DNA from: Falsirhodobacter xinxiangensis
Lineage (GTDB): Bacteria; Pseudomonadota; Alphaproteobacteria; Rhodobacterales; Rhodobacteraceae
Direction: 5' to 3'
DNA: 64,000 nucleotides
Assembly (NCBI RefSeq): GCF_004959935.1
Contig: NZ_SMYN01000009.1
Location: forward strand, 1 to 64,000
Numbering within the stretch: the stretch's first letter is position 1; the number at the start of each line of letters is the position of its first letter. The position numbers were made by a program, and so were the translations under genes. The notes beneath the pieces are model-generated. The model saw only the letters and a list, made by a program, of their open reading frames with translations, was not told the origin of the DNA and did not search any database. Positions 25,557-38,320 of this stretch are shown here, one piece after another.

Positions 25557-27631
25557 CCGAGACACCCCCCGAAATGGAAATCCAGCCGCCCCGCCCCGCA
25601 TGGTGGCAGCGCATCTCGGTCGTGTGGCTGGTGCCGGTCATCGCGCTTCTGGTCGCGCTGGGCATCGCATGGAACAGCTATGCCGGGCGCGGCACGCTGA
25701 TCGAGATCACGTTCCAGAACGCCACCGGGCTGGAGGCGGGGCAGACCACGCTGCGTTACCGTGACGTGACCATCGGCGTGGTGGAAAAGGTCGGCTTCGC
25801 GCCCGATCTGCGCAACGTCGTCGCCTCGGTCCGCGTGGCCAACGACGTGGCCGAATATATCGACGCCGAGGCGCAGTTCTGGGTGGTCCGCCCCGAAGTG
25901 TCGGTGCGCGGGATCAGCGGTCTGGACACCGTTCTGTCGGGCGCCTATATCGCCGGGCTTTGGGACAATACCAGCACAGGCGCGCAATATGCCTTCACCG
26001 GGCTGGAGGTTCCGCCCCTGATGTCGGGGTCCGACATGGGCGGTCTGTCGATCACCCTGCGCCTGCGCGACGGCAACCAGATCTCCGCCGGAGCCCCCAT
26101 CATCCACAAGGGGATCGAGGTCGGATCGGTGGGCGAGCCGCGCCTTGCCCCCGATGGCGATCTGGTGCTGATCGACGCCGTGATCGACGCGCCCTATGAC
26201 CGGATGATCACCTCGAACACCCGCTTCTGGGATGCGTCGGGCTTCGACATCCGTTTCGGGGCCGGAGGGGTGGAGCTTGACGTCCGCTCGCTCGCCTCGC
26301 TCATCCAAGGCGGCATCAATTTCGACAATGTCATCTCGGGCGGCGATCCGGTCGATCCGGGACAGGAATACGACGTCTTCGCGGACGAGACTGCGGCCCG
26401 CAGCTCCGTCTTCACCTCGACCGCCGTGGACAAGATGCTGCCGCTGTCGGTGGTCTTCGACGGATCGGTCGCGGGCCTGACGGTCGGGGCGGCGGTGAAT
26501 TATCGCGGCCTGACGGTCGGCACGGTCACCGACCTTGGCGCCATCGTCGAAGGCGAAGGCGACGACCGCCGCGTGCGCCTGCTGGCCAATCTTGAAATCG
26601 GCACGGGGCAATTGGGCTTGGGCGAGGATGTCAGCATCGACGCCGCCCGCGACTTCATCGCGCGTCTCGTGTCCGAGGATCACCTGCGCGCCCGCCTTGC
26701 TACCGCGTCCCTGTTCACCGGATCGCTGATGGTCGAACTGGTCGAGGTGCCGGAAGCGCCGGATGCGGAGTTGGACCTTGAAGGCGAGCCCTTCCCGCTG
26801 CTGCCCACCACCGCCCCCGCCATCACCGAATTCCAAACCACCGCACAGGGCGTGATCGACCGTATCGGCGGCCTGCCGATCGAAGGGTTGATGCAATCGG
26901 CGATCGGCGCGCTGAACAGCGTGCAGCAGCTTGCCGGCAACCCCGAGACGCAGCGCGTCCCGACCGAGGCTGCGAACCTTCTGTCCGCCGCCCGCGCGCT
27001 GGTGGAATCGGACGAGGTGTCAGGCATCGTGTCCGACCTGCGCGAGACGACCGCCGGGCTGTCCAGCCTGACCCGCCAGATCGAACAGGGCCAGACGGTC
27101 GCGAACCTGATGTCAGCCATCGACCGCGCCAATCAGGCGCTGGAAGGCGCGGCGGACGTGCCGCAGATCACCGGGCAACTGCGCGAGCTGGCGGAAAAGG
27201 CCAACCGGATGGAGGTGGACCAGCTTGCCGCCTCGGCCGAGAACCTTTTGCGCAGCGCCGACGCCCTGATCGATTCCCCCGAGGCGCGGCAGGTGCCCGG
27301 CGCGCTAGCCGGTGCGCTGCGCGAGGTGGATGCGATGCTGGCCGAACTGCGCGAAGGCGGCGCGGTGGGCAACGTCAATTCTGCGCTGGCCGCAGCCGAA
27401 TCCGCCGCCACCGATCTGGGCAGCGCGGCGCAGGGTCTGCCGGACCTCGCCGCCCGTGCTGCCCGCGTGCTGGATCAGGCGGGTGCCACCGTGTCGGGCT
27501 ATGGCAACGATTCCCGCTTCAACGTGGAACTCGTCACCGCCCTGCGCAGCCTGCAGGAGGCTGCGGACGCGCTGACCACGCTGGCCCGCACGATCCAGCG
27601 CAATCCCAATTCCATCATCCTTGGACGGTGA
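25553..27631 (+). CDS. pqiB: PqiB-like MCE-domain protein
   Basis: A 692-residue MCE protein. A GTG start overlaps the PqiA stop. One N-terminal transmembrane helix (residues about 18-40, VWLVPVIALLVALGIAW) anchors it. Three MCE domains follow (for example TLIEITFQNATGLEAGQTTLRY), then a long helical C-terminal region of about 250 residues that would form the syringe-like needle spanning the periplasm. It carries phospholipids between inner and outer membranes. Length is longer than E. coli PqiB (546), mainly through the C-terminal coiled region. Confidence 0.85.
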   Translation: MTETPPEMEIQPPRPAWWQRISVVWLVPVIALLVALGIAWNSYAGRGTLIEITFQNATGLEAGQTTLRYRDVTIGVVEKVGFAPDLRNVVASVRVANDVAEYIDAEAQFWVVRPEVSVRGISGLDTVLSGAYIAGLWDNTSTGAQYAFTGLEVPPLMSGSDMGGLSITLRLRDGNQISAGAPIIHKGIEVGSVGEPRLAPDGDLVLIDAVIDAPYDRMITSNTRFWDASGFDIRFGAGGVELDVRSLASLIQGGINFDNVISGGDPVDPGQEYDVFADETAARSSVFTSTAVDKMLPLSVVFDGSVAGLTVGAAVNYRGLTVGTVTDLGAIVEGEGDDRRVRLLANLEIGTGQLGLGEDVSIDAARDFIARLVSEDHLRARLATASLFTGSLMVELVEVPEAPDAELDLEGEPFPLLPTTAPAITEFQTTAQGVIDRIGGLPIEGLMQSAIGALNSVQQLAGNPETQRVPTEAANLLSAARALVESDEVSGIVSDLRETTAGLSSLTRQIEQGQTVANLMSAIDRANQALEGAADVPQITGQLRELAEKANRMEVDQLAASAENLLRSADALIDSPEARQVPGALAGALREVDAMLAELREGGAVGNVNSALAAAESAATDLGSAAQGLPDLAARAARVLDQAGATVSGYGNDSRFNVELVTALRSLQEAADALTTLARTIQRNPNSIILGR

Positions 27632-27633
27632 CC

Positions 27634-28188
27634 ATGAAACGCCTTGCCCCCCTTGCCCTGACCATCCTTCTTGCCGCCTGCGGCGCCGGGCCGGGATACA
27701 TGATGGAATTGCCGGCCGTGCAAAGCCGCCTGTCCACCCCCGCCCGCACCATCATGCTGCGCGAAGTGTCGATGCCCGATTATGCCGCCGACGATTACAT
27801 GGCGCGGCAGGGGTCGGGCGGCGCGGTGGAATTCATCCGCCGCACGCGCTGGGCCGACCTTCAGCCCCGCGCGGCGACGCTGGCGCTGGCGCGGCAGCTT
27901 GACCGCACGCTGGACGCCACCGTTGCGCCCGAGCCGTGGCCGCTGTCCGGCCTGCCGGATGGCGAGGTGGACATCCGCGTCAGCCGCATCCTTGCCGGCA
28001 CCAACGGCACCTTCCGGCTGGACGGCATCTTCTATGTCCGGGCCGAGGGTGTCTCGCTGGGTGCACCGTCGCGCGAGTTCGCCATCGCGGTGCCGATGCC
28101 CGATGACAGCCCCGCCGGAATCGCCGCCGCGCAATCGGCGGCACTGGCGCAGCTTGCAGCGGTGATCGCCGCCTCGGTCGCGCGCTAG
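27634..28188 (+). CDS. pqiC: PqiC-like outer membrane lipoprotein
   Basis: A 184-residue lipoprotein. The signal MKRLAPLALTILLAAC has the lipobox LAAC, with Cys 16 for acylation. The rest matches the DUF330/PqiC type (VSMPDYAADDYM, then RTRWADLQP). It would anchor the Pqi needle at the outer membrane. ATG 27634 is preferred over a GTG two codons upstream; it starts three bases after the PqiB stop. Last gene of the Pqi operon. Confidence 0.8.
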   Translation: MKRLAPLALTILLAACGAGPGYMMELPAVQSRLSTPARTIMLREVSMPDYAADDYMARQGSGGAVEFIRRTRWADLQPRAATLALARQLDRTLDATVAPEPWPLSGLPDGEVDIRVSRILAGTNGTFRLDGIFYVRAEGVSLGAPSREFAIAVPMPDDSPAGIAAAQSAALAQLAAVIAASVAR

Positions 28189-28245
28189 TTATTTGCCACC
28201 GCGCGTATTTTCGCGCCCTCTGTCATCGTGACTTAGGGGGTGCGG

Positions 28246-29223
28246 ATGATTTCACGACGCGGGTTCATGGTCCTGACGGGCGCGGCATTGGCGGCGCCAG
28301 CCTTCGCGCAGGAACCTTTCGCGGCCAGCACGCAAATGGCGCGGGGTATGGACCAGCTTCACGCGCTGCTGATCGCCCATCGAGGCCAGACGGTGGTGGA
28401 CATGGCGTTTCGCGGACCGCCGACCACGCGAACGGTGAACGTCAAATCCGTGTCCAAGACCATCAACGCCGCCGTTCTGGGCGCTGCCGTGGATCGCGGG
28501 ATCGTCCGGGTCGCCGACCAGCTGGGCGATGTCGCGCCCGAACTGATCCCGCGCGGGGCCGATCCGCGCGTGTCGCGGCTGACGCTGGAAAACCTCGTGA
28601 CGATGACGGCGGGGCTGGGCCGGACCTCGGGCGCGAATTACGGCGCCTGGGTCAGCAGCCCGAACTGGGTGTCCTATGCCCTGACCCGCCCGTTCGAGGC
28701 CGAACCCGGCGGGCGCATGCTTTATTCCACCGGCAGTTTTCACATCCTTGGCGCGGCATTGGCCGAGGTGACGGACAAGAACCTGCTGACCCTGACGCGC
28801 GAATGGATCGGCCAGCCGCTGGGTATCGACATCCCCGCATGGACGCGCGACCCGCAGGGCTTCTACTTCGGCGGGAACGAAATGGGCCTGACCCCGCGCG
28901 CGATGCTGGCTTTCGGCGAGATGGCGCGCAAGGGCGGCGATGGCGTGCTGTCGGCGGACTGGATGCGCGCGTCGATGCAGATGCGCACCCGGTCGCCGTT
29001 TTCGGGGCTGGACTATGGCTATGGCTGGTTCCTCGGGCGGGCGGGCGGGGCGGATATCGCCCTTGCGCGCGGCTATGGCGGGCAGATCATCTGCATCGTG
29101 CCAGAGGCCGAGACCACCATCGCCATCGCCTCCGACGCCAGCCGCCCGGCCCGCAGCGAGGGGTATTTCGGCGACCTGATGCGGCTTCTGGACGTCATCG
29201 TCCCCGAGGCGCTTGCCTTGTGA
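28246..29223 (+). CDS. Tat-exported serine hydrolase, beta-lactamase class C family
   Basis: A 325-residue protein. The N-terminus MISRRGFMVLTGAALAAPAFA has a twin-arginine motif and a signal peptidase site. The serine hydrolase fold shows SVSK (S68, K71), then Y-S-T in MLYSTGSF for the second motif and GYGG near the end in place of the KTG box. Such proteins are D,D-peptidases or esterases of the periplasm. AGGGGG before ATG 28246 fixes the start. Apparently its own transcription unit, 57 bases after the Pqi operon. Confidence 0.8.
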   Translation: MISRRGFMVLTGAALAAPAFAQEPFAASTQMARGMDQLHALLIAHRGQTVVDMAFRGPPTTRTVNVKSVSKTINAAVLGAAVDRGIVRVADQLGDVAPELIPRGADPRVSRLTLENLVTMTAGLGRTSGANYGAWVSSPNWVSYALTRPFEAEPGGRMLYSTGSFHILGAALAEVTDKNLLTLTREWIGQPLGIDIPAWTRDPQGFYFGGNEMGLTPRAMLAFGEMARKGGDGVLSADWMRASMQMRTRSPFSGLDYGYGWFLGRAGGADIALARGYGGQIICIVPEAETTIAIASDASRPARSEGYFGDLMRLLDVIVPEALAL

Positions 29224-29271
29224 TCCGGGCCCGCGCGGGCTATGTCCTTTGCGGCAAAGCATGGGGCGAAG

Positions 29272-30156
29272 ATGAAACGAGAGGGCACCGCGCGCGACCG
29301 CGTGGAAAACGCATTCCTGCGCGCGCTGTTCAAGGCCCTTCTGGCCCTGCCCTATGACTGGCGCGTGCCGCTGTGCGGCTGGGTGATGACATGGATCATC
29401 GCGCCACTGGCCGGATACCGCAGCCGAATCCGCGAAAACCTCGCGATGATCATGCCCGACATGCCCAAGGACGAGGTCCGCCGCCTGATGCGCCGCGTGC
29501 CCGACAACGTGGGCCGCACCGTCATCGAAGCCTATTCCGGCGAGGAATTCCGCCAGCGTGCCGCCCGCAGCGAAGTCATCGGCGGTGGCCTTGCCGCCGC
29601 CGTGGCCGCCGACCGCGACAAGCGCCCCGTCATCTTCGTGACCGCCCATTTCGGCAATTACGAGGCCAGCCGCGCCGCGATGACCGGGCGCGGATACCAG
29701 ATCGGCGCGCTGTATCGCCCGATGAACAACCCCTATTTCAACGAACATTACGTCGCCGCGATGGCGTCATTGGGCGAGCCGGTCTTTCCGCGTGGTCGGC
29801 AGGGGCTTGGCGGGATGCTGAAATTCCTGCGCGGCGGCGGCAAGCTGGGGATGCTGGTCGATCTGCATATCGACGACGGCGCTCCGCTTCAATTCTTCGG
29901 CCATACCGCCATGACCGCGCTGACCGCGGGCGAGCTGGCGCTGAAATACGATGCGCTTCTGATCCCCGCCTATGCCGTGCGGCTGGAGAATGGGCTGGAT
30001 TTCCGCGTCATCCTCGAAGACCCGATCCCGCACACCACGCCCGAGGAAATGACGCAGGCGCTGAACGATTCCCTTGAGGCGCTGGTGCGTCAGCACATGG
30101 ACCAGTGGTTCTGGATTCACCGCCGCTGGAAGCCGTCGCGCACCCGGCGCACTTAA
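29272..30156 (+). CDS. Lysophospholipid or lipid A acyltransferase
   Basis: A protein of about 294 residues, LpxL/HtrB family. HFGNYE supplies the HX4E catalytic motif. An N-terminal hydrophobic segment (WVMTWIIAPLAGY) anchors it at the cytoplasmic face of the inner membrane, where it transfers an acyl chain to lipid A precursors or a similar lipid. ATG 29272 (GGGGCGAAG upstream) was chosen; ATG 29242 is possible. It follows the serine hydrolase closely and is convergent with the DUF1223 gene (four-base overlap). Confidence 0.85.
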   Translation: MKREGTARDRVENAFLRALFKALLALPYDWRVPLCGWVMTWIIAPLAGYRSRIRENLAMIMPDMPKDEVRRLMRRVPDNVGRTVIEAYSGEEFRQRAARSEVIGGGLAAAVAADRDKRPVIFVTAHFGNYEASRAAMTGRGYQIGALYRPMNNPYFNEHYVAAMASLGEPVFPRGRQGLGGMLKFLRGGGKLGMLVDLHIDDGAPLQFFGHTAMTALTAGELALKYDALLIPAYAVRLENGLDFRVILEDPIPHTTPEEMTQALNDSLEALVRQHMDQWFWIHRRWKPSRTRRT

Positions 30157-30854
30157 TCAAGCCGGGCGGCGGCCAGAATATCGGCGGGCCCTTCGGTCTG
30201 AAGGATCACGACCAGCGGATCGTCGCCCTCTGCCGGGGCCGACATCTCCAGCGGTTCCTGCCCCGGCCAGGTGCCGACGTCATTCCACTGGGTGACGATG
30301 TTGCTGTAGTTCACGACCATTCCCGCATTCTCCCCCCGCTCGATCGCGACGGTTTCGGACGGTCGGTAACGGACAAGCTGCACGCGGACGGGCGCGGCAA
30401 GCGGCGGGTCCGCCTCGGCATGGATGGTCACCTGATCGCCGCTGCGGGTCACGTTCAGCGTGACCGGGCCCGCGGCCGCGGCATGGTCCTGCACCAGCGA
30501 GGCGACGGCATCGGGCTGATTGCCCTCCACCCGTTCGCGCCCGCCGACGATGAATTGCGGAGTATAGATCGTGCGGCTGCGGACCGCCTTGGCATAGGAT
30601 TTCTGCCGCTCGGTAAAGGCTTCCTGACCGAAGGCATCCTCCCAGCCGATATAATCCCAGTAATCCACATGCAGCGCCAATGCGATCACGTCGGGGTTGG
30701 CGGCCAGTTCCTCCAAGAAGGCGTCGGCAGGCGGACAGGACGCGCAGCCCTGCGAGGTGAACAGTTCGACCACCACCGCGGGCCGGGATTGTGCCATCGC
30801 AGCCCCGGCACATCCGATCATCAGGCCACAGGCCGCACCCATTACATGTCGCAT
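30153..30854 (-). CDS. Secreted DUF1223 thioredoxin-like protein
   Basis: A 233-residue exported protein. The signal peptide (MRHVMGAACGLMIGCAGAAMA) precedes FTSQGCASCPPAD, a CxxC site in a thioredoxin-like fold that defines DUF1223. HVDYWDYIGWED is another family signature. Probably a periplasmic thiol oxidoreductase. I chose ATG 30854; an upstream frame start at 30869 also exists. The gene is convergent with the acyltransferase gene. Confidence 0.8.
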   Translation of the reverse strand: MRHVMGAACGLMIGCAGAAMAQSRPAVVVELFTSQGCASCPPADAFLEELAANPDVIALALHVDYWDYIGWEDAFGQEAFTERQKSYAKAVRSRTIYTPQFIVGGRERVEGNQPDAVASLVQDHAAAAGPVTLNVTRSGDQVTIHAEADPPLAAPVRVQLVRYRPSETVAIERGENAGMVVNYSNIVTQWNDVGTWPGQEPLEMSAPAEGDDPLVVILQTEGPADILAAARLD

Positions 30855-31065
30855 CAACGCCCCCGTCACTTGCTCCTTGTTCTAGCCTTGGCAAGATCGC
30901 TCTGCCAATCAAGGTTTTGCGAGATTTTTTGCAGCCCCCTTATCCCCCTTCCCATTCGGCATACATCGGTATACAAAACGCGCGACTCCTTGCGTGACGT
31001 GCCTTTGTGGGGCATCACGACGCAAGCGATCGCGCGACAACCCGAGCCAGTGCCAGGAGGCCCGT

Positions 31066-33771
<2,706 letters not shown>

Positions 33772-33776
33772 TGATC

Positions 33777-33810
33777 AAGGCCCCGGAGCGATCCGGGGCC
33801 TTCTTCTTTC
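33777..33810 (+). terminator. Rho-independent terminator after acnA
   Basis: Ten-base perfect stem AAGGCCCCGG / CCGGGGCCTT with a six-base loop (AGCGAT) followed by the T-rich run TTCTTCTTTC. It starts five bases after the acnA stop. Confidence 0.9.
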
Positions 33811-33836
33811 CCCCCGCTTGGGCTAGTGCCTTGCGG

Positions 33837-34448
33837 ATGGAGTTGATCGTTGAAAACCTGTCCTGCGCCCGTGGCGGGGTGATCGTGCTGGAGGGCGTGA
33901 GCTTTCGCCTTGCCGCCGGACGGGCATTGGTGCTGCGCGGCCCGAACGGTGCGGGCAAGACCACGCTTCTGCGGACCATCGCGGGGCTGCAACATGCCGC
34001 GGGCGGCACGATCTCCCTTCCCCCCGACACCATCGCCTATGCCGCCCACGCTGACGGGCTGAAGCCGACCCTGACGGTGGCCGAAAATCTGACCTTCTGG
34101 GCCAGAATCTACGGTCGCGGGATCGGCGACACGTTGGACCGGATGAACCTTGCGGGGCTGGCGGACCGCCCGGCAATGAACCTTTCTGCGGGGCAGAAAC
34201 GGCGGCTGGGTCTTGCGCGGCTGCTGGTCGCGGGTCGGCCGGTCTGGCTGCTGGACGAGCCGACGGTCTCGCTCGACACCGAGGCGGTCGCGTTGTTTGC
34301 AAGCGTCACGCGCGACCATCTGGCTGCGGGAGGCATGGCGCTGATCGCCACCCATATCGATCTGGGGTTGGAGACCGAGGTGCTGGACCTGTCCGCCTTC
34401 CGCGCCCGCCCCCGCATCGCGGGCGGCTTCGACGAGGCATTCGCATGA
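33837..34448 (+). CDS. ccmA: Heme exporter ATP-binding protein CcmA
   Basis: A 203-residue ABC ATPase of cytochrome c maturation. Motifs: Walker [10 protein letters not shown], signature NLSAGQKRR, Walker B VWLLDEPT and H-loop ATHIDLG. With CcmB and CcmC it releases heme-loaded CcmE. The stop overlaps the ccmB start (ATGA at 34445). No CcmE, CcmF or CcmH is in this window, so the pathway is split as in other Rhodobacteraceae. Confidence 0.9.
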   Translation: MELIVENLSCARGGVIVLEGVSFRLAAGRALVLRGPNGAGKTTLLRTIAGLQHAAGGTISLPPDTIAYAAHADGLKPTLTVAENLTFWARIYGRGIGDTLDRMNLAGLADRPAMNLSAGQKRRLGLARLLVAGRPVWLLDEPTVSLDTEAVALFASVTRDHLAAGGMALIATHIDLGLETEVLDLSAFRARPRIAGGFDEAFA

Positions 34449-35098
34449 TCGCCCTGCTGCTGCGCGATCTGCGCCTTGCGGTCCGGGCTGGCGGTGGATT
34501 CGGGCTGGGGCTGGCGTTTTTCCTGCTGGTTGCGGTGCTGGTGCCGCTGGGCATCGGGCCGGAGCCTTCGCTGCTGGCACGGATTGCGCCGGGCATCCTT
34601 TGGGTCGGCGCGCTGCTGGCCTGCCTTCTGTCGCTGGACCGGATATTTGCGCTGGACCGCGAGGATGGGTCGCTCGACCTGCTGGCCACTTCGCCCATCC
34701 CGATGGAAGGCGTGGTCGCCGTGAAGGCGCTGGCACATTGGCTGGTGACGGGTTTGCCTCTGGCGCTGGCTGCGCCGGGGCTGGCGGTGATGCTGCAACT
34801 GCCCGGCGGGCATGGGTGGCTTGCGATCTCGCTGGCGCTGGGCACGCCCGCGCTGTCGATGATCGGCACCTTCGGCGCGGCGCTGACGGTCGGGCTGAAG
34901 CGCGGCGGGCTGCTTTTGTCGCTGCTGGTGCTGCCGCTTTACGTGCCGACGCTGATCTTCGGGGCCGAGGTTGCGCGGCGCGGCGCGATGGGGATGGAGC
35001 TTGGAACGCCGCTGGCGCTTCTGGCCGCGATCACCGGGGGAACGCTGGCGCTGCTTCCTTTTGCCGCCGCGCTTGCGGTGCGCATCAACCTAAGATGA
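34445..35098 (+). CDS. ccmB: Heme exporter membrane protein CcmB
   Basis: A 217-residue integral membrane protein with six hydrophobic segments. [20 protein letters not shown] is a characteristic CcmB cytoplasmic loop. It pairs with the CcmA ATPase; genes overlap by four bases. The ccmC start follows after 38 bases. Confidence 0.9.
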   Translation: MIALLLRDLRLAVRAGGGFGLGLAFFLLVAVLVPLGIGPEPSLLARIAPGILWVGALLACLLSLDRIFALDREDGSLDLLATSPIPMEGVVAVKALAHWLVTGLPLALAAPGLAVMLQLPGGHGWLAISLALGTPALSMIGTFGAALTVGLKRGGLLLSLLVLPLYVPTLIFGAEVARRGAMGMELGTPLALLAAITGGTLALLPFAAALAVRINLR

Positions 35099-35136
35099 CT
35101 TGAACCCCGGCGGGAAAAGGGACTAGCACAGGCGCC

Positions 35137-35865
35137 ATGTCGATCTGGGAATACGCAAACCCGAAGAAGTTCATGCAGACCTCGGGCAGGCTGCTGCCTT
35201 GGGCCACCGGGCTGGCGGCGGCTGCGCTGCTGATCGGTCTGATCTGGGGCTTCTTCCTGACACCGGACGATTATCGGCAGGGATCGACGGTCAAGATCAT
35301 CTTCCTGCACGTCCCGGCCGCCCTGATGGCGATCAATGCGTGGCTGATGATGCTGGTCTGCTCGCTGATCTGGCTGATCCGACGGCACCACGTTTCGGCA
35401 TTGGCGGCGAAGGCTGCGGCACCGATCGGGCTGACGATGACGGTGATCGCGCTGGTCACCGGCGCGATCTGGGGCCAGCCGATGTGGGGAACGTGGTGGG
35501 CGTGGGACCCGCGGCTGACCTCGTTCCTGATCCTGTTCCTGTTCTATTTGGGCTATATCGCGCTGTGGTCGGCCATCGACGATCCGGATACGGCTGCGGA
35601 CCTGACCTCGGTTCTGTGCATGGTCGGCTCGGTGTTTGCGCTGCTGTCCCGCTATGCCGTGAACTTCTGGAATCAGGGGCTGCATCAGGGCGCGTCGCTG
35701 TCGATGGACAAGAAGGAAAACATCTCGGACGTGTTCTGGCTGCCGCTGCTTGTCTGCATCACGGGGTTCGTGCTGCTGTTCGTGGCGCTGGTCCTGCTGC
35801 GCACCCGGACCGAGATCCGCGCGCGCCGTCTGGCCGCGCTGTTGGCGAGGGAGAGGATGGCATGA
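35137..35865 (+). CDS. ccmC: Heme lyase/exporter protein CcmC
   Basis: A 242-residue inner-membrane protein with six transmembrane helices. It carries the tryptophan-rich periplasmic WGTWWAWDPRLTS motif, which binds heme. It attaches heme to CcmE. The stop overlaps the ccmD start. Confidence 0.95.
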   Translation: MSIWEYANPKKFMQTSGRLLPWATGLAAAALLIGLIWGFFLTPDDYRQGSTVKIIFLHVPAALMAINAWLMMLVCSLIWLIRRHHVSALAAKAAAPIGLTMTVIALVTGAIWGQPMWGTWWAWDPRLTSFLILFLFYLGYIALWSAIDDPDTAADLTSVLCMVGSVFALLSRYAVNFWNQGLHQGASLSMDKKENISDVFWLPLLVCITGFVLLFVALVLLRTRTEIRARRLAALLARERMA

Positions 35866-36008
35866 TGCCCGACCTGGGGAAATATGCGGGCACCGTTCTG
35901 GGGGCCTATGCCGTGTCGATCCTGCTGATCGCGGGGCTGGTGGCGCTGTCGCTGTGGCAATCCGCGCGCACCCGCCGCGCATTGGACGAGGTGGAGGCCC
36001 GCAAATGA
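35862..36008 (+). CDS. ccmD: Heme exporter protein CcmD
   Basis: A 48-residue protein with one transmembrane helix (YAVSILLIAGLVALSLW) and a basic cytoplasmic tail ([14 protein letters not shown]), as in CcmD. Overlaps ccmC by four bases and ccmG by four; ATG 35865 is an alternative start. It stabilises the CcmABC-CcmE complex. Confidence 0.9.
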   Translation: MMPDLGKYAGTVLGAYAVSILLIAGLVALSLWQSARTRRALDEVEARK

Positions 36009-36541
36009 AGCCGCTGCTGTTCCTGCCGCCGGTGCTGTTCGCCGGGCTGGCCGCTGCCTTTTACGTCGGAATGATGCGGACGGACCCGGATGGGCTGCCG
36101 ACCGCCCTGGCCGGTCAGGCGCCGTCGATTGCATTGTCGGCGCTTGGCGATGCGCCCGCCCCTACCAATGCCGACCTGCGCGGCGGGGTGAAGCTGGTGA
36201 ACTTCTGGGCCAGCTGGTGCGCACCCTGCCGGGCGGAACATCCAATGCTGGAACAGCTTGCGGCCGAAGGGGTCGAAATCGTCGGCATCAACTACAAGGA
36301 CCAGCCGGACAATGCGTTGGGCTTTCTGGCCGAACTGGGCGACCCCTTTGCGATCAAGGGCGCGGATGCCACGGGGCGGACGGGGCTGGACTGGGGGCTT
36401 TACGGCGTGCCGGAAACCTTCGTGCTGGATGCCGATGGGCGGATCGTGACCCGGCTGGCGGGACCGATCACGGCCCGCAACCTTGAAGACATGATCCGGC
36501 CGGCGCTGGAACAGGCTCAGGTGCCGCAGAACGTCCGGTAA
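36005..36541 (+). CDS. ccmG: Thiol:disulfide interchange protein CcmG/DsbE
   Basis: A 178-residue membrane-anchored periplasmic thioredoxin. The N-terminal hydrophobic anchor is followed by [15 protein letters not shown] with the WCAPC active site and by GVPETFVLD, with the cis-proline. It reduces apocytochrome c cysteines before heme attachment. Its 3' end overlaps the convergent selO gene by 25 bases. Confidence 0.9.
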   Translation: MKPLLFLPPVLFAGLAAAFYVGMMRTDPDGLPTALAGQAPSIALSALGDAPAPTNADLRGGVKLVNFWASWCAPCRAEHPMLEQLAAEGVEIVGINYKDQPDNALGFLAELGDPFAIKGADATGRTGLDWGLYGVPETFVLDADGRIVTRLAGPITARNLEDMIRPALEQAQVPQNVR

Positions 36542-37917
36542 GGGCCGAAGCCATCGGACGCCGGCAGCGCGAACCGGTCCCAGCCCTTGCGCTCCCCGAA
36601 GGACTGCGTGATCGCGGCCAGCAGATCGTCGAAGGGCTGCATGTTGTCCTCCTGCGCGGCGGCAAGCGCCTCCTCGACCCGTTCGTTGCGGGGGATGTAG
36701 ACGGGGTTGGCAGCATCCATGATCTGCGCGGCATTCGGCGCAAGGCGCGCACGCCAGCGTGGCAGCCAATCGTCCAGCCGCACGCCGGGCAGCGGATGCG
36801 GACCGTCGATGGCGCGGGTAAGACGGCGGAAGGCCAGCGTCCAGTCCACGCCCTCGATCCCTTTCAGGAAATCTTCGGCCAGCGCGGCGTCGCCCGCATC
36901 CTCGCCCGCCAGCCCAAGCTTGCGGCGCATGCCGTCCAGCCAGGCATCGTGATATTTGCCCGCGACGCCCTCCAACACTTCGGTTGCCTTTTCGATGGCG
37001 CGGTTGTCGTCGGCGTCGATCAGCGGCAAAAGCGTTTCCGCCAGCCGCGCAAGGTTCCAGCCAAGGATCATCGGCTGGTTGCGATAGGCGTAGCGCCCCT
37101 GCGCGTCGATGGACGAAAACACCGTCCCCGGCGCATAGGCTTCCATGAAGGCGCAGGGGCCGTAGTCGATCGTTTCGCCCGAGATGGTCATGTTGTCGGT
37201 GTTCATCACGCCATGGATGAAGCCGACCAGCATCCACTGCGCGACCAGTTTCGCCTGTCGATCCGCGACGGCGGCGAAAAAGCCGAGGTAGTCGCCCGCA
37301 AGCTTCGGGTAATGTCGGGCAATGGCATAGTCGGCCAGTTTCTTCACCCGGTCCCCCTCGCCCCGCGCGGCGAAGAACTGGAACGTGCCGACCCGCAGAT
37401 GGCTGGAGGCGACCCGAACCAGCACCGCTCCGGGCAAGGCCCCCGCATCGCGATAGACCGTCTCGCCCGTGGTGACTGCGGCCAGCGCGCGGGTGGTGGG
37501 GATGCCAAGCGCGTGCATCGCCTCGCCCATCAGATATTCCCGCAGCACCGGGCCAAGCGCTGCCTTGCCGTCGGCCCCGCGCGAGAACGGCGTGCGCCCC
37601 GAGCCTTTCAGCGCGATGTCGTGGCGCTGGCCCTCCTGCACCACCTCGCCCAGAAGCAACGCGCGGCCATCGCCAAGCTGCGGAGAGAAGCCGCCGAACT
37701 GGTGCCCGGCATAGGCCTGGGCCAAAGGATGGGCCGAGGGCGGCAGATCGTTGCCGACCAGAAACTCGGGTGTCAACGCGTCCGCGTCCAGTCCCAGCAT
37801 GGCCGCCAGATCGCGGTTCAGGCGCAGGATGCGCGGCGCAGGTGCCGCCGCCGCCTGCCAGTCCAGATAGAACCCCGGAAGGTCGCGCGCATAGCTGTTG
37901 TCGAAGGCGATGGTCAT
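36517..37917 (-). CDS. selO: Protein adenylyltransferase SelO
   Basis: A 466-residue pseudokinase-fold enzyme that transfers AMP to proteins. Signatures: [32 protein letters not shown] (nucleotide-binding) and HGVMNTDNM with the metal-binding Asn-Asp. The selO family is known to respond to oxidative stress. AAGGAG precedes ATG 37917. It is convergent with ccmG. The typical C-terminal Sel-Cys or Cys (FCGT here) is a Cys near the end. Confidence 0.9.
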   Translation of the reverse strand: MTIAFDNSYARDLPGFYLDWQAAAAPAPRILRLNRDLAAMLGLDADALTPEFLVGNDLPPSAHPLAQAYAGHQFGGFSPQLGDGRALLLGEVVQEGQRHDIALKGSGRTPFSRGADGKAALGPVLREYLMGEAMHALGIPTTRALAAVTTGETVYRDAGALPGAVLVRVASSHLRVGTFQFFAARGEGDRVKKLADYAIARHYPKLAGDYLGFFAAVADRQAKLVAQWMLVGFIHGVMNTDNMTISGETIDYGPCAFMEAYAPGTVFSSIDAQGRYAYRNQPMILGWNLARLAETLLPLIDADDNRAIEKATEVLEGVAGKYHDAWLDGMRRKLGLAGEDAGDAALAEDFLKGIEGVDWTLAFRRLTRAIDGPHPLPGVRLDDWLPRWRARLAPNAAQIMDAANPVYIPRNERVEEALAAAQEDNMQPFDDLLAAITQSFGERKGWDRFALPASDGFGPYRTFCGT

Positions 37918-38078
37918 GGGCGGCTCCTTTGCCGCACCATATGGGGATGCGCGCAGCGGGGGCAACCCGGCGAAAAATTGCCGGATGCAAAGGATTTTCG
38001 GGAACCGGAGGCCGGGGGGCTGGCGTTTACCGCGCGCATACCCGTATTCCACGGGCGGGACATTCAGAGGAGAATACC

Positions 38079-38267
38079 ATGATCACCCGTAAGGTCGCGC
38101 TTGCAATTTCCGCACTCGCCATCGTCGCCACCGTTTCCGCCTGCGGCAATACCCGTGGCCAGCGTGTCGCGACGGGTGCCTTGGGCGGCGCAGTGGCGGG
38201 CGAAGTGCTGGGCGGCGAGCCGGTTGCCGGCGCACTGATCGGCGGGGGCATCGGCGCCGTTCGCTGA
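38079..38267 (+). CDS. Small glycine-zipper lipoprotein
   Basis: A 62-residue lipoprotein. The signal [22 protein letters not shown] ends in a lipobox (VSAC, C22). The rest is a Gly/Ala zipper ([20 protein letters not shown]) as in osmotically induced or entericidin-like lipoproteins. AGAGGAGAA precedes ATG 38079. Small but very plausible; has its own terminator. Confidence 0.75.
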   Translation: MITRKVALAISALAIVATVSACGNTRGQRVATGALGGAVAGEVLGGEPVAGALIGGGIGAVR

Positions 38268-38289
38268 TCACCGTTACATTATTGCATCA

Positions 38290-38320
38290 CAGCCCGCGGT
38301 CCATGCCGCGGGCTGTTTTC
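38290..38320 (+). terminator. Rho-independent terminator after the small lipoprotein gene
   Basis: Ten-base stem CAGCCCGCGG / CCGCGGGCTG with loop TCCATG, then TTTTC. It lies 22 bases after the stop codon. Confidence 0.9.
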
